From positions 34,195-98,194 of the forward strand of contig NZ_JACHXU010000030.1 of the NCBI RefSeq assembly GCF_014192335.1: 64,000 nucleotides of DNA, read 5' to 3'. The notes below the pieces were generated by a model. That model made no database searches. It saw only the letters and a program-made list of their open reading frames with translations, and was not told the DNA's origin. This document shows, in pieces, positions 55,030 through 63,961 of this stretch. This DNA is from Aporhodopirellula rubra (GTDB lineage Bacteria; Planctomycetota; Planctomycetia; Pirellulales; Pirellulaceae). The translations under genes and the position numbers were made by a program. The stretch's first letter is position 1. The number at the start of each line of letters is the position of its first letter.

Positions 55030-55797
55030 TTAGATGTCCAACTCATCGAGTTGGTCGACCAAACGGTCGAGTTCGTCCGAGGTAGACCGCTCGGACGCCG
55101 TGGCACTCGATCGGTTCGGCGAGGTGGCGGGAGCGGCCGGATTGACGTCAGCCTCGCTGGAATCAACCGAATGAGCCGCAGGTTTTGGGGCCGCAGGTTC
55201 CGGTGGCACGGGTTCCGAGGCCGCAGTTTTCGCGGCAGCCGGGTTGGCTGGCGATGGCGATGCCGGGGCGGCCAGGATGGGCGTCGATCCGCCGATCTGA
55301 AACGTCGGGACCTGCAGCGTTTTCAGCAGCGACACGAGCGAATCGAGTACCTCGGCGGCGTTTTGATTCTGCCGCATGTCGAAGAAGTACATCCGTCCCC
55401 GAGGACGATCGCCGTTGGTGCTCTCTGCATGCGAACTGTTTGCCGCCGAATTGCCCGAGAGCGATGAATTCACGCCCGATTCGGCGGTTGGTTCACCGTC
55501 GTGCCCGGCACCGGGGTCACCCGCATGCGGCCGCCGTGTCATCGGGCGGCCTGCTCGATCGAGATCCTCGAGCACCTTTTGTGGGGCTTCCCAGGCCAAA
55601 CAGGCGGCGTGACCGCCGATCGATTCGAGCGCCAGCATCTCGGTCGATTCTTCTCCCGCGATCGGCAAACGTTCCAGGAGCGTGACGTCGATTCCCGGTC
55701 GTCCGAGCACGTGGCCGAGCAGGTCGTCGCAGTGGGCGTGCCACGAAGAGCCGCCACCGGTGGGACGGAGAATCAGAACGTTGAGCCGGACGGCCAT
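55030..55797 (-). CDS. Hypothetical protein downstream of the TolC gene
   Basis: From the ATG at 55797 the protein has 255 residues. Residues 1-80 form a small alpha/beta domain ('LNVLILRPTGGGSSWHAHCDDLLG', 'VTLLERLPIAGEESTEML'). A polar, Gly/Ser/Asn-rich stretch follows at about 85-150, then a short helical part, a Pro/Ala-rich linker and an acidic coiled C-terminus (ELDRLVDQLDELDI). I recognise no family. It follows the TolC gene by 71 bases on the same strand and is probably co-transcribed, which makes it a candidate accessory of the export locus. Confidence 0.65.
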   Translation of the reverse strand: MAVRLNVLILRPTGGGSSWHAHCDDLLGHVLGRPGIDVTLLERLPIAGEESTEMLALESIGGHAACLAWEAPQKVLEDLDRAGRPMTRRPHAGDPGAGHDGEPTAESGVNSSLSGNSAANSSHAESTNGDRPRGRMYFFDMRQNQNAAEVLDSLVSLLKTLQVPTFQIGGSTPILAAPASPSPANPAAAKTAASEPVPPEPAAPKPAAHSVDSSEADVNPAAPATSPNRSSATASERSTSDELDRLVDQLDELDI

Positions 55798-55868
55798 GCG
55801 AGAATCTTTGCAAATTAGGATCAAACGGGCCCGCAAGTCTTGGCGAAGTCGGCTCCGTTTTCAAGCGG

Positions 55869-57788
55869 TCAGCCGCCCGCGATCATGATTTGCGTGTTCT
55901 CGAGCAGGGTGCCGGTTTCGAATTGGACGTTTTTGATCGCGACCATGTATTCGGTGACGGCGAGGTAATACCGCGTTTGAGATTCGCTGAGCCGACGCTG
56001 CGAATCGAGCAACTGTTCGAGGCTGATCGGCAAACCGGCTTCGCGATTCGCCTCCAACGCGTCGAGAGCGTCTCTCGCGGCGAGATACCGGTTCAGGCTC
56101 GTTTCCGCCAACGCGTAGGCTCGATCGGTTTCGGCGATAACACCCAACAGGTCGTGAATGATTTGCCGTTGTTGCTCGTTCAACACCGCGCGGTCGCGGG
56201 CGATTTGCAGCTTCGCGTTCTGCACCGTCGCATGGGCTTGGCGAAAACCAACCGGCATACGGAATTCGAGCGCGGCTTCGTATTCTTGGAAATCCATGTC
56301 ACCGATCTCTTGGAACGCCGAATCGGACCCCGTCAAATCTTTGCCGAGCCCCCGAAGTCGATACGTCGAGATCAGATCGAGTGTCGGCAACATGAAGTTC
56401 TTGGCTGCCAACAATTCCATTTCGCGGCGTTTGATCAACAGACGTTGCTGTTGCAGTTCCGCTCGCATCCGGATCGCTTCCGCGGTTAGCGATTCGGTAT
56501 CGAAAACGATCGGCGCGGTAATCGGTTCATCGATCGGCCGCAGTAAGATACCTTCGCTGACGGGCATGCCGATCAACAAACGCAGCCGCCGCTCCGTCGC
56601 CAACACGCCGCCGATGCCCGCGAACGTTCCACCCGAAGAGGCGTTGTTGACTTGAGTGCGCCCGACCAGTTTCCCGGCCACGGCATCCTGGTATTCCGAT
56701 TTGAATCGATAGTATTGTTCGCGAGCGAGTGCTTCGGCCGATCCGCCGCGTCGGTTGGATGTTTTCTGTGCGTCGTAACTTCGCCACGTCACGCGGCTTC
56801 GTTCGAGTGCCTCGGCACGAGCGTCGGCGTCTCGATACGCGTACGCCAAATCCCAATACGCGTTGATCACGTTGCTGACATAATTGCGTGCGTCACGTCG
56901 AAACTCGGCGACCGAAATGTCGTTGTTGGTTTTGGCGATCAACACGCCGTTGTAAACCCCCGGCAACGCCGACGGACCACCGATCCGGTTGAACGTTAAC
57001 CCACCGCCACGCAGCAACGGTTGTCGCAATTCGGCGTGCCATTGTGTCTGCCATGCGCTCGGCGTCTCGTTCCCCGTCGCGTTGTTCGCGTCATAGTCCG
57101 TGATGCTGCGCAGCGCCAATTCCGCACCCGTGGCGGTCCGTTTGGTCGTCTGGAAGACGTAGTCGTGCAGGTCTTGCTGAAACGAATTCGCACCGCCACC
57201 GAAGAAGCGGTTGTTGAATTGCCGGTCGTTGTTTTGCCACTTCCCGAGTGCGTAGAGCTGAGCGTCATAGGCCGACAACGCGGCTTCGATACCGGACTGC
57301 GGATCGGTTTGGACCAACGGCAGCGTTTGCTCCGTGGGCATTTGTTCGGGAGCCCGCAGCACCGTGCCACCGAGGTCGCGAAGGACTTCCGAGTTCGTTA
57401 GCGCCGTGCGGATCGCATCGGCGAGCGTGAGGTCAAAGTACTCAGCATTTTCGAGCGAATCGGCGTCGCGAATCGTGATCGGCGGAAGCGGTGCCGTCGC
57501 GATCGCAGTCGCCTTGTCACGCTCGCTCGGTGGAGCACCGGCGTCGACGTTGGCCATGATAGCGTCAACACAAGTCGTGTCGTTGCAGACCGTTTCAGGC
57601 AACGCACGGCTGGCACGACACCCCAGCACGCCCGAAAACAACGACAGAATACCGCCGGTTAACAGCGACCACAGCAAAATCGACAGCACCCCCCAGTGCG
57701 CCGTCGACCCGCCCGTGCGACGAGGCCGTGTGCGTCCCGCCCGGTCGACTCCACCATAGGCAATCGCCATCTGAGGCGGATCGGACAT
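55869..57788 (-). CDS. TolC-family outer-membrane efflux lipoprotein
   Basis: From the ATG at 57788 the protein has 639 residues. A hydrophobic helix at about 35-55 ends in VLGC (Cys57), a lipobox, so it is a lipoprotein of the OprM type. The rest has two similar halves of long helices with the TolC pattern: 'DLTLADAIRTALTNSEVLRD' near 120, 'DARNYVSNVINAYWDLAYAYRDADARAEALERS' near 310, and 'ERSLNRYLAARDALDAL'-like helices near the end. TolC proteins form trans-envelope channels that join membrane-fusion proteins. It is divergent from the adaptor genes at 58052 across 263 bases that must hold both promoters. The longer start at 57944 is unlikely. Confidence 0.88.
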   Translation of the reverse strand: MSDPPQMAIAYGGVDRAGRTRPRRTGGSTAHWGVLSILLWSLLTGGILSLFSGVLGCRASRALPETVCNDTTCVDAIMANVDAGAPPSERDKATAIATAPLPPITIRDADSLENAEYFDLTLADAIRTALTNSEVLRDLGGTVLRAPEQMPTEQTLPLVQTDPQSGIEAALSAYDAQLYALGKWQNNDRQFNNRFFGGGANSFQQDLHDYVFQTTKRTATGAELALRSITDYDANNATGNETPSAWQTQWHAELRQPLLRGGGLTFNRIGGPSALPGVYNGVLIAKTNNDISVAEFRRDARNYVSNVINAYWDLAYAYRDADARAEALERSRVTWRSYDAQKTSNRRGGSAEALAREQYYRFKSEYQDAVAGKLVGRTQVNNASSGGTFAGIGGVLATERRLRLLIGMPVSEGILLRPIDEPITAPIVFDTESLTAEAIRMRAELQQQRLLIKRREMELLAAKNFMLPTLDLISTYRLRGLGKDLTGSDSAFQEIGDMDFQEYEAALEFRMPVGFRQAHATVQNAKLQIARDRAVLNEQQRQIIHDLLGVIAETDRAYALAETSLNRYLAARDALDALEANREAGLPISLEQLLDSQRRLSESQTRYYLAVTEYMVAIKNVQFETGTLLENTQIMIAGG

Positions 57789-58051
57789 CAGTCCGGTGCC
57801 CAACGACTCCTTCAGTCCGGGGATCGCTCCCGACTTCGGATCTCTATCAGATTTGGTGGATGTGTTCAATGTTCCAAAGAGCAGAGTGTTGCGCCGGCAC
57901 GGCGGAGTATTCCGCATTCTCGTCTTTATTCGACGAATCGACACAACTCGATCCAGTCAAACCGTTACGAAACGTTGTCTGAGCGTGTTTCACAACGTGA
58001 AACTGACCAATGGGTCGAGGCTTTTGCGTCGTCGCCGGGTAGAATGCACCC

Positions 58052-59647
58052 ATGAACGCTGTTCCCTCTCCTCGCGACCGCCAGCGGCAAATCGGAGTCT
58101 TCGAACTCGAACGTCTGCGGCGAACCGATTCGCTCGCCGATCCCGCCGTGCGCGCCCGCGCCCTCTGCGGCGAGATCGCTGCCGTGGCGAACGTCGATCG
58201 GGTCAGCTACCTCGTCACGACGACGCCCAATCCGCAATTGGTCGCGACGTCCACCACCGTCGCGCTAGATGCTCGTTCTCGTGAAGTCGTGCGGTTGCAA
58301 TCGATCGCCGCGCGAGTCCGAGAGCAAGGCGCCGCGGTCACCTCACCCGCATTCGACATCGACCCGCAGTCGCGTCGCCCCGAATGCTTGGAACTGTTCG
58401 CGATGCCCATTCACGGGCGAGATCACCATCACCGTGATCGAGACTCGCACGAGGACAACGTACAAAACGACGCCATACGGAACGACGTCACACAGGACAA
58501 ACATGAGGATGCGAGTGATTCGAATCCGTCTGCCGTCCACGCGGTGATCGTGATGCAGCGGTTCATGCCTCAGGCGGTCCCGCTGGCCGAGGCGATCACG
58601 CCGATCCAACCGCAAATCGATGCGGCCGCCAAGGTCGTGTTGGCGTCATGGCTCTCGACATCACATCGTTCCGAACGCGTCACGTCGCGGTGGTGGCGAC
58701 GGTTGAGCACCGGGCAACGATTTGCCGGCCTCGCGATCGCCGCCGTGATTGTGGGAGTACTGCTGAGTGTTCCTGTCCCCTTTCGATTGGCAGTCGAAGG
58801 ACGAATCGAACCGGCGACGTCCCGCGGCGTGTTCGCACCTGCCTCCGGAACGTTGGTGACGCTACCGGTTTCCGATGGCGAACTCGTCCAGGCCGGAGAC
58901 CCGCTCGCGGAAATCAACAGCCCCGAGATTCAATTGCAGTACGAACGTCTCGCCGGGGAGTTGGCATCCGCCGAAACCGAACTCGCCACGCTGCGGCTGA
59001 ACCAATCCGGCACGGGGCGAACCGCAAACGGGCGATCAGGAAACGACGTCTCTCGTGGTGAAAGCTCCCCTGCGGAATCACGCAGTCGGTCGGCACGTCA
59101 AATGGTTTTGCGGTCACGCATCGACTCGCTGAGAGAGCAGGCGACTCTGATCGGCGACGTCAAACGTTCTCTCGCCATCGAGTCTCCCGTCAACGGGCGT
59201 GTCATGATGCGGGACGATCAATCCGACTTGTTGGGGCAAAACGTCATGCAGAGCCAATGGCTCATGCAGATTGTCGACCCCAGTGGCGGTTATCACGCGG
59301 TGTTGGATTTGCCCGACGAGAGTTTCGGATACTTCAGCGCCGCCACGCAAACCGGCGAACCGGTCACCGCGACGCTGCGATTGCGTTCGTCACCCGATGT
59401 TGAGTTTCTCGCCGAATTAATGTCCGTGGCCAATACCGTCCATTGGACCGAACGGGGCGAACCCGTGGTCGGAGTGACGATGCGGGTCACGGAATCCATG
59501 TCTTCCGAAAATATGCCTGCGGAAACCATGCCCGCGGATCTTCATGTCGGTGCCACCGTCGTCGGGGTGGTTCATGCCGGGAACCGGGCCGTCGGGTTCG
59601 TCTTGTTTCGTCCGCTGATCGAATGGGTGAGGAGTTACGGATGGTGA
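58052..59647 (+). CDS. Membrane-fusion-protein-like adaptor with GAF-like N-terminal domain
   Basis: The 531-residue protein has a soluble N-terminal part (28-175) with a GAF-like pattern ('RARALCGEIAAVANVDRVSYLV', 'ECLELFAMPIHG'), interrupted by a His/Asp-rich stretch at 121-158. A membrane helix follows at about 223-242. Then comes a lipoyl/HlyD-type domain ('APASGTLVTLPVSDGELVQAGDPLAEINS', 261-290), a short coiled coil and a beta-barrel-like region. The N-terminal domain would be cytoplasmic and could sense a signal. The next gene overlaps its last seven bases, so the two are coupled. This is a non-standard membrane-fusion protein. Confidence 0.8.
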   Translation: MNAVPSPRDRQRQIGVFELERLRRTDSLADPAVRARALCGEIAAVANVDRVSYLVTTTPNPQLVATSTTVALDARSREVVRLQSIAARVREQGAAVTSPAFDIDPQSRRPECLELFAMPIHGRDHHHRDRDSHEDNVQNDAIRNDVTQDKHEDASDSNPSAVHAVIVMQRFMPQAVPLAEAITPIQPQIDAAAKVVLASWLSTSHRSERVTSRWWRRLSTGQRFAGLAIAAVIVGVLLSVPVPFRLAVEGRIEPATSRGVFAPASGTLVTLPVSDGELVQAGDPLAEINSPEIQLQYERLAGELASAETELATLRLNQSGTGRTANGRSGNDVSRGESSPAESRSRSARQMVLRSRIDSLREQATLIGDVKRSLAIESPVNGRVMMRDDQSDLLGQNVMQSQWLMQIVDPSGGYHAVLDLPDESFGYFSAATQTGEPVTATLRLRSSPDVEFLAELMSVANTVHWTERGEPVVGVTMRVTESMSSENMPAETMPADLHVGATVVGVVHAGNRAVGFVLFRPLIEWVRSYGW

Positions 59648-60783
59648 GTTTTCGTGAGGTCGGTTTGATGGTGCGACGTTGCTTTGTTGGACGTCGCTTT
59701 ATTGGACACTCCGCCGTTGGGGTGATCGCGGTTGGGATGTTGAGTCTCAGTGCGGTCGCGGCGAGAGCGACTGAGAATACCACGCAGACGGTCGTCGCTG
59801 ATCTCGTGGTCGTGTTGATTGATCAAGCTTCGATCACATCGGCGACCGAGGGAACGGTGCGGCAAGTCAACGTGCAAGAAGGAGATTCCGTACAAACGAA
59901 CGATCTGATCGTGCAGCTCGATGACGAGAAGTCGCAGATCGAACGTTCGTTGGCCGAACGTGCACTGCAAATCGCCGAACAACGACGCGACGCCAAGGAC
60001 GCGTTGGAGGCGGCGAAAGCCACCGTCGCTGAACGCGAACAACTGATCACCGAGCACACGGTTCGCCGCGAAGTGAACCGCCAACAGGCGACGAACGATT
60101 TGAAAGTCCAGGCCGCCGAAAAGGCCGAGGCCGTTGCGCAGAACGAATGGATGCGGGCCAAAAACGCGAGACAGAATTTTTCGGATGCCGTTTCGGAATC
60201 GGAGATCGAATCGCTGCGACTCGCGTTCGAGCGAACCCGGTTGGAAACGCTCGAGGCGAAGTTCCAACTGGAGATGGCGCAGATCGACGTGCGGCTCGAC
60301 GAAGCCGCCGCGGAAACCCTGCGGCTGAAACGCCAAACCGCGTTGGTCGAACTCGAGGCCGCTCGATCGGCCGGACAGGAGGATTCGCTCAAGGCGGAGA
60401 TCGAAGCGTTACAGCTCGACCTCGCCGACAACCGGCTCGCCGCCCATCACCTGCGAACACCGATCGGCGGAACCGTTGTGACCATGCACGTTCGCGTCGG
60501 AGATTGGGTGCGTCCCGGGCAAATCGTAGCTCGCGTGATCAACACGAAACGATTGCGGGTCGAGGGATTCGCAAAAGCTCTCGATGCCGAGACCCTGCGG
60601 CAATCAAACGAGATTCGAATTCTCGTTTCACAACCTGGAGGCGGGACCGTCGAAGTTCCCGGCGGATCAAAATTCGTCAGTCCCGAGATCGATGCGGTTA
60701 CCGGAGAGGTGCGGTTTTGGATCGAGTTTGACAACATCGGCGGCATCTATCCCGGTTCGAACGCACGTGTCGAGATCCGCTGA
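59641..60783 (+). CDS. HlyD-type periplasmic adaptor
   Basis: The 380-residue protein has a basic N-terminus and a signal/anchor (about 22-43). A lipoyl half follows at 60-95 ('TEGTVRQVNVQEGDSVQTNDLIVQLDDEK'). A long coiled coil spans about 95-270, rich in Glu, Ala, Arg and Gln. The second lipoyl half comes after it ('LRTPIGGTVVTMHVRVGDWVRPG'), then the beta-barrel part. This is the full adaptor plan that joins inner-membrane transporters to TolC. The start at ATG 59641 lies inside the stop region of the preceding gene. The end overlaps the next start by one base (TGATG), so all three genes form one operon. Confidence 0.9.
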   Translation: MVSFREVGLMVRRCFVGRRFIGHSAVGVIAVGMLSLSAVAARATENTTQTVVADLVVVLIDQASITSATEGTVRQVNVQEGDSVQTNDLIVQLDDEKSQIERSLAERALQIAEQRRDAKDALEAAKATVAEREQLITEHTVRREVNRQQATNDLKVQAAEKAEAVAQNEWMRAKNARQNFSDAVSESEIESLRLAFERTRLETLEAKFQLEMAQIDVRLDEAAAETLRLKRQTALVELEAARSAGQEDSLKAEIEALQLDLADNRLAAHHLRTPIGGTVVTMHVRVGDWVRPGQIVARVINTKRLRVEGFAKALDAETLRQSNEIRILVSQPGGGTVEVPGGSKFVSPEIDAVTGEVRFWIEFDNIGGIYPGSNARVEIR

Positions 60784-63098
60784 TGAGCGTGCCCCGTTTG
60801 CAACTGCGGCCGGACCTGATCGCGAGCCACATTTCGCTCGGTGATCGATACGTCTGGGTGTTAAACGACCCGCTGTCGCAAGCGTTTCACTTTTTCGACG
60901 ATGCCGAGTTCGGGATCCTTCGTTCGCTCATCCAAGGCGGCTCGTTTGAAGAGATCGAAGCGAAGTACCGCGGGCTGATCGAACCGAGCAACCTGGCGCA
61001 GTTTCTCGCGACCGCCTCCCGCACGGGACTATTGGTGACCAACGACGTCATGCCAGCGTCACGGTTGTGGCGGCCATCGCCGAGTCACACGGGGCGTCCG
61101 TGGTGGTCCCAGCCACTCGCGATCCGTTTGCCCGGAATCACCCCCGATCGATGGCTCGCTGGACGCCGCAGTGGTTGGCTCCGTGGTTGGCTAGATCAAT
61201 TGCTCAGCAGTTGGGGCGGTCGTCGGTTCACCAGTCAGGTAGAAAATCAGTTGACCTCTCCGGGAGCATCGCAAACCGCACCCCAAACGCTCACGCACGA
61301 GAAAGAAAAGGGGGCCAGGCGTGTTTTGGCAGTCGTCGCGGTGCTCGTGTTTTGCGCTCTCGCGATCGTTGGGGTGCGATTCGATGAATTCTTGGCCGAT
61401 TCAGCCGATGCCGGCACACGCTTGTTTTCATCGTTGACGACGACCAGTGCCGGGGGCTCTTCGGTGAACGGTATCTTGATCATGTTCGCCTTCGCGGTCG
61501 TGGTCACGAAAGTCATCCACGAACTCTCGCACGCGATCGTCTGCACCGCCTTGGGAGGGCGATGCCGCGAAATCGGCGTGTTGCTGTTGCTGGGGATTCC
61601 GTGTTTGTACTGCGACGTCAGTGACACGTGGTTGATGCCGCGTCGCCGCGATCGCATTCTCGTTTCAGCCGCCGGCATGATCGCGGAATGGACCGTTGCA
61701 GCCATCGCGGTCATGGTGTGGGCGACGACGCAGCCCGGAACGCTGCATGACCTCGCGGCGCTGATCGTGATGGTCGCATCCGTGAGCACTCTGTTAATCA
61801 ACGCGAACCCGTTGCTGCGGTATGACGGCTATTACATCCTTTCCGATTGGATTGGTATCCCCAATCTTTCCGCGCAAGCCCAATCGGCCATGCGGTCAAC
61901 ATGCTCGCGTTGGTTTCGCGGTAAACGAGACCGGGCGGAACCTGCAAGCACACACAGAATGGGCGCTGGACAAAATTTCGGATTGGTGGCATACGGCATG
62001 GCCAGCCTCCTGTATCGGACGCTCGTGTATGCAGCCATTGTATGGGCGGCCTACGCGTTCATCGAATCCCGGGTCGGCATCGGACTAGCGTTGCCCATCA
62101 CCCTCTGGCTCGGCTTCACGCTGTTGAGCCAACTACGCAAACGAAACAATCGATCGACCGCGGCGGAGGGCGATCTGCAAAACGATCGAGGACGCCAACG
62201 TTGGGGCATGGCCGGAGCGGCAATTGTGATTGCCTTGATTCTCTTCGTGCCACTGCCCCGCGGTCGGCGCGTCGGCGGGCTAATCCATGCCGATGACGAG
62301 CGGCCGGTTTATGTTGCCAGGCCTGGAACGCTCGTCGCAACAGGCGAGCTCGACGGAGTCGTTCAACTCGATGATTGGCGTTTGCGGTTACAGGAGAGTG
62401 TCGCTCGTGGACGAGTGAAGGAACTTCGCGCCGAGTTGGCTGCTGCACGCATCGACCGCTTGGATCAACCCTCGCGATCCATGTTGCACCCCATCCTCGA
62501 AGAGCGGCTCGCTAGCGCCGAGGAGACGCACGCCACGATCGCCCGCCGGCTCGATGAGTTGCGATTGGGAAACCGCACCGGACTGACACGATACGATCCA
62601 CCGCCGCGGCGCATCACTCAGTGGCAACGAATGAGTGAACGATTCAGTTGGGTGGGCGTCCCGCTGCGTTCTCGCAATGTAGGAGCAACGATGGAAGCGG
62701 GCACGCTGCTCGGCCGGCTTGGGCACCCGACCCGTCGCTACGTTTCACTGTTCGTCCGTCAAGAATCGATTGACTCGGTGCGTCCCGGACAACCCGTTTC
62801 GGTTGGATATCGCGGCCTCCCCGCCGGAACACTCAGTGGTTCCGTCGAAACAGTCTCGGCCGATCCCGTGGACGAACTCCCTGAAGAGATCATTGCATCA
62901 GGATGGAGCAGCCATCCACAGCAACTCACGCATTCGCAGACACGGAAAGAAGTTTGGTACGAAGTCACCGTGCGTCTCGATAATGCAAACGCACGCGAAT
63001 GGATCCTCCCAACACGATTGGTCACCCCCACCCGAATCCACCTCCCCGCCACCTCCCTCTTCGCACGATGGCAAAGATGGATCAAAGAAAACTTCTAG
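60783..63098 (+). CDS. PqqD-like / M50 site-2-protease-type / adaptor fusion membrane protein
   Basis: The 771-residue protein joins three parts. Residues 5-90 resemble PqqD-like winged-helix peptide-binding domains ('YVWVLNDPLSQAFHFFDDAEFGILRSL'). Residues 180-470 form a multi-pass M50 metalloprotease core with the zinc motif HELSH (246-250) and the second motif NPLLRYDGYY, where Asp348 is the third ligand. After a last helix near 480-500, residues 505-771 look like a lipoyl/HlyD-type adaptor with a coiled coil (about 545-600). M50 proteases cut peptides within the membrane. Here the neighbours are two adaptors and a TolC channel, with no ABC or RND pump. The inferred role is processing and export of a peptide or envelope protein. 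Confidence 0.88.
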   Translation: MSVPRLQLRPDLIASHISLGDRYVWVLNDPLSQAFHFFDDAEFGILRSLIQGGSFEEIEAKYRGLIEPSNLAQFLATASRTGLLVTNDVMPASRLWRPSPSHTGRPWWSQPLAIRLPGITPDRWLAGRRSGWLRGWLDQLLSSWGGRRFTSQVENQLTSPGASQTAPQTLTHEKEKGARRVLAVVAVLVFCALAIVGVRFDEFLADSADAGTRLFSSLTTTSAGGSSVNGILIMFAFAVVVTKVIHELSHAIVCTALGGRCREIGVLLLLGIPCLYCDVSDTWLMPRRRDRILVSAAGMIAEWTVAAIAVMVWATTQPGTLHDLAALIVMVASVSTLLINANPLLRYDGYYILSDWIGIPNLSAQAQSAMRSTCSRWFRGKRDRAEPASTHRMGAGQNFGLVAYGMASLLYRTLVYAAIVWAAYAFIESRVGIGLALPITLWLGFTLLSQLRKRNNRSTAAEGDLQNDRGRQRWGMAGAAIVIALILFVPLPRGRRVGGLIHADDERPVYVARPGTLVATGELDGVVQLDDWRLRLQESVARGRVKELRAELAAARIDRLDQPSRSMLHPILEERLASAEETHATIARRLDELRLGNRTGLTRYDPPPRRITQWQRMSERFSWVGVPLRSRNVGATMEAGTLLGRLGHPTRRYVSLFVRQESIDSVRPGQPVSVGYRGLPAGTLSGSVETVSADPVDELPEEIIASGWSSHPQQLTHSQTRKEVWYEVTVRLDNANAREWILPTRLVTPTRIHLPATSLFARWQRWIKENF

Positions 63099-63130
63099 CT
63101 CCCAACCTCCCCCAAAAACCGGCCACCCCC

Positions 63131-63737
63131 AGGCCCAACGGGCCGACACAATAACCATCCTCCCCCGTAGCTGACCGAGGCCCTCGGTCAGCCCCCACAC
63201 CATCAAGCCCCAACAACCCAGGCCCACCCCCACAGACCACCCCAAAACCAAAGATCAGGATCAAGATTAAGATCAAGAATCAAACCCCAACCTCCCCCCA
63301 GCACAAAAAGCACTCACCAACCCCATACAACTCTCCCCCCACCAAACCAACAAAAAACTTGCACCTCCCCCGCCAACATGCCACAATTACCCCCTCTGCT
63401 GGTATCCGAGGGGCACTTGGACGGGAAGCACATTGCTGTCCCCTAGAAAGTCACCCAAGCGGACGAAGTCCGCAATCTTCGAAACTCGCCTGCTCCCGGA
63501 TGAGGAAAAGGTGTGCGGTACGAATGGCTGCAGCGGTACCGGCTGCCTTTTCTTCGGCCACCCAACGCCCCAACCCATAGTCGCCAAATTGCTCCGCCAA
63601 TTTGTCCCCACAACCTCCAACCACGTCCCCCAGAAACCAACCACCCCAGGCCCAACGGGCCGACACATCCAATGCCGGTGGCGTCAGCCACCGGTCCCCC
63701 CCACAGAAAAACCCCAAGGCCTGAAGGGCCGACACAA
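63131..63737. repeat. Three copies of the GGCC-GGGCCGACACA repeat, one with a hairpin
   Basis: AGGCC-AACGGGCCGACACA-type cores lie at 63131-63151, 63648-63667 and 63717-63737 on the plus strand. After the second core a perfect hairpin follows: CCGGTGGC-GTCA-GCCACCGG at 63675-63694. The cores match those at 53541 and 53851, where a hairpin element is also found close by. Both parts recur together, which suggests one repeat family. Confidence 0.85.
63170..63192. terminator. Perfect 11-base inverted repeat downstream of the M50 gene
   Basis: GCTGACCGAGG and CCTCGGTCAGC flank a single C. The structure lies 71 bases after the stop of the M50 gene, so it could end that operon's transcript. There is no T-run, and the near-perfect symmetry also fits a protein-binding site or a mobile-element hairpin. 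Confidence 0.45.
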
Positions 63738-63751
63738 TTCCCTCCCCCAAG

Positions 63752-63961
63752 CCTCAGCCCCTTGATAACCTTCATCCGCTTCCATGCCGGCACGCCCGCA
63801 TCCCGCTTCGAACGCAAGAAAGCGATCACCTCCTCGGCTGTAAACTCTTTCGAAGGATCGACCGGTCGACGGTGAAACAGACAAAACTGCTTGAACCAAA
63901 CCCGCGCCCACTTCAGTCCCTGTTCGCCGCTTGAAGATTTGCAATAGTTGGCCATCGTCAA
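63752..63961 (-). pseudogene. N-terminal fragment of an integron-type tyrosine recombinase
   Basis: The leftward frame from the ATG at 63961 encodes about 70 residues that match the core-binding (SAM-like) domain of integron-type integrases: 'WARVWFKQFCLFH', 'FTAEEVIAFLR', 'VPAWKRMKVIKGL'. After residue 70 the frame runs into the GGCC repeat (63717-63737) and reads Gly-rich non-protein sequence. The catalytic domain (R...HxxR...Y) is missing. The gene is thus truncated, perhaps by insertion of the repeat or by deletion. The start could lie further upstream. Confidence 0.55.

Larger units (their letters stand above)
63099..63751. other. G-poor non-coding stretch with repeats
   Basis: After the M50 gene comes a strongly strand-biased region, especially 63099-63420: the plus strand is rich in C and A runs (CCCCC, AAAA) and poor in G. 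A short direct repeat of AAGATCA/GGATCA/AAGATTA type lies at 63251-63283. The part at 63390-63600 has higher complexity and may be an old gene remnant, but no frame is convincing. Open frames here are short and their translations look random. Confidence 0.6.

Noticed and set aside
63443..63751. The rest of the leftward frame after the integrase fragment
   Set aside because: Its Gly/Val/Trp-rich translation comes from repeat and C/A-rich DNA, so it is not counted as part of a protein.
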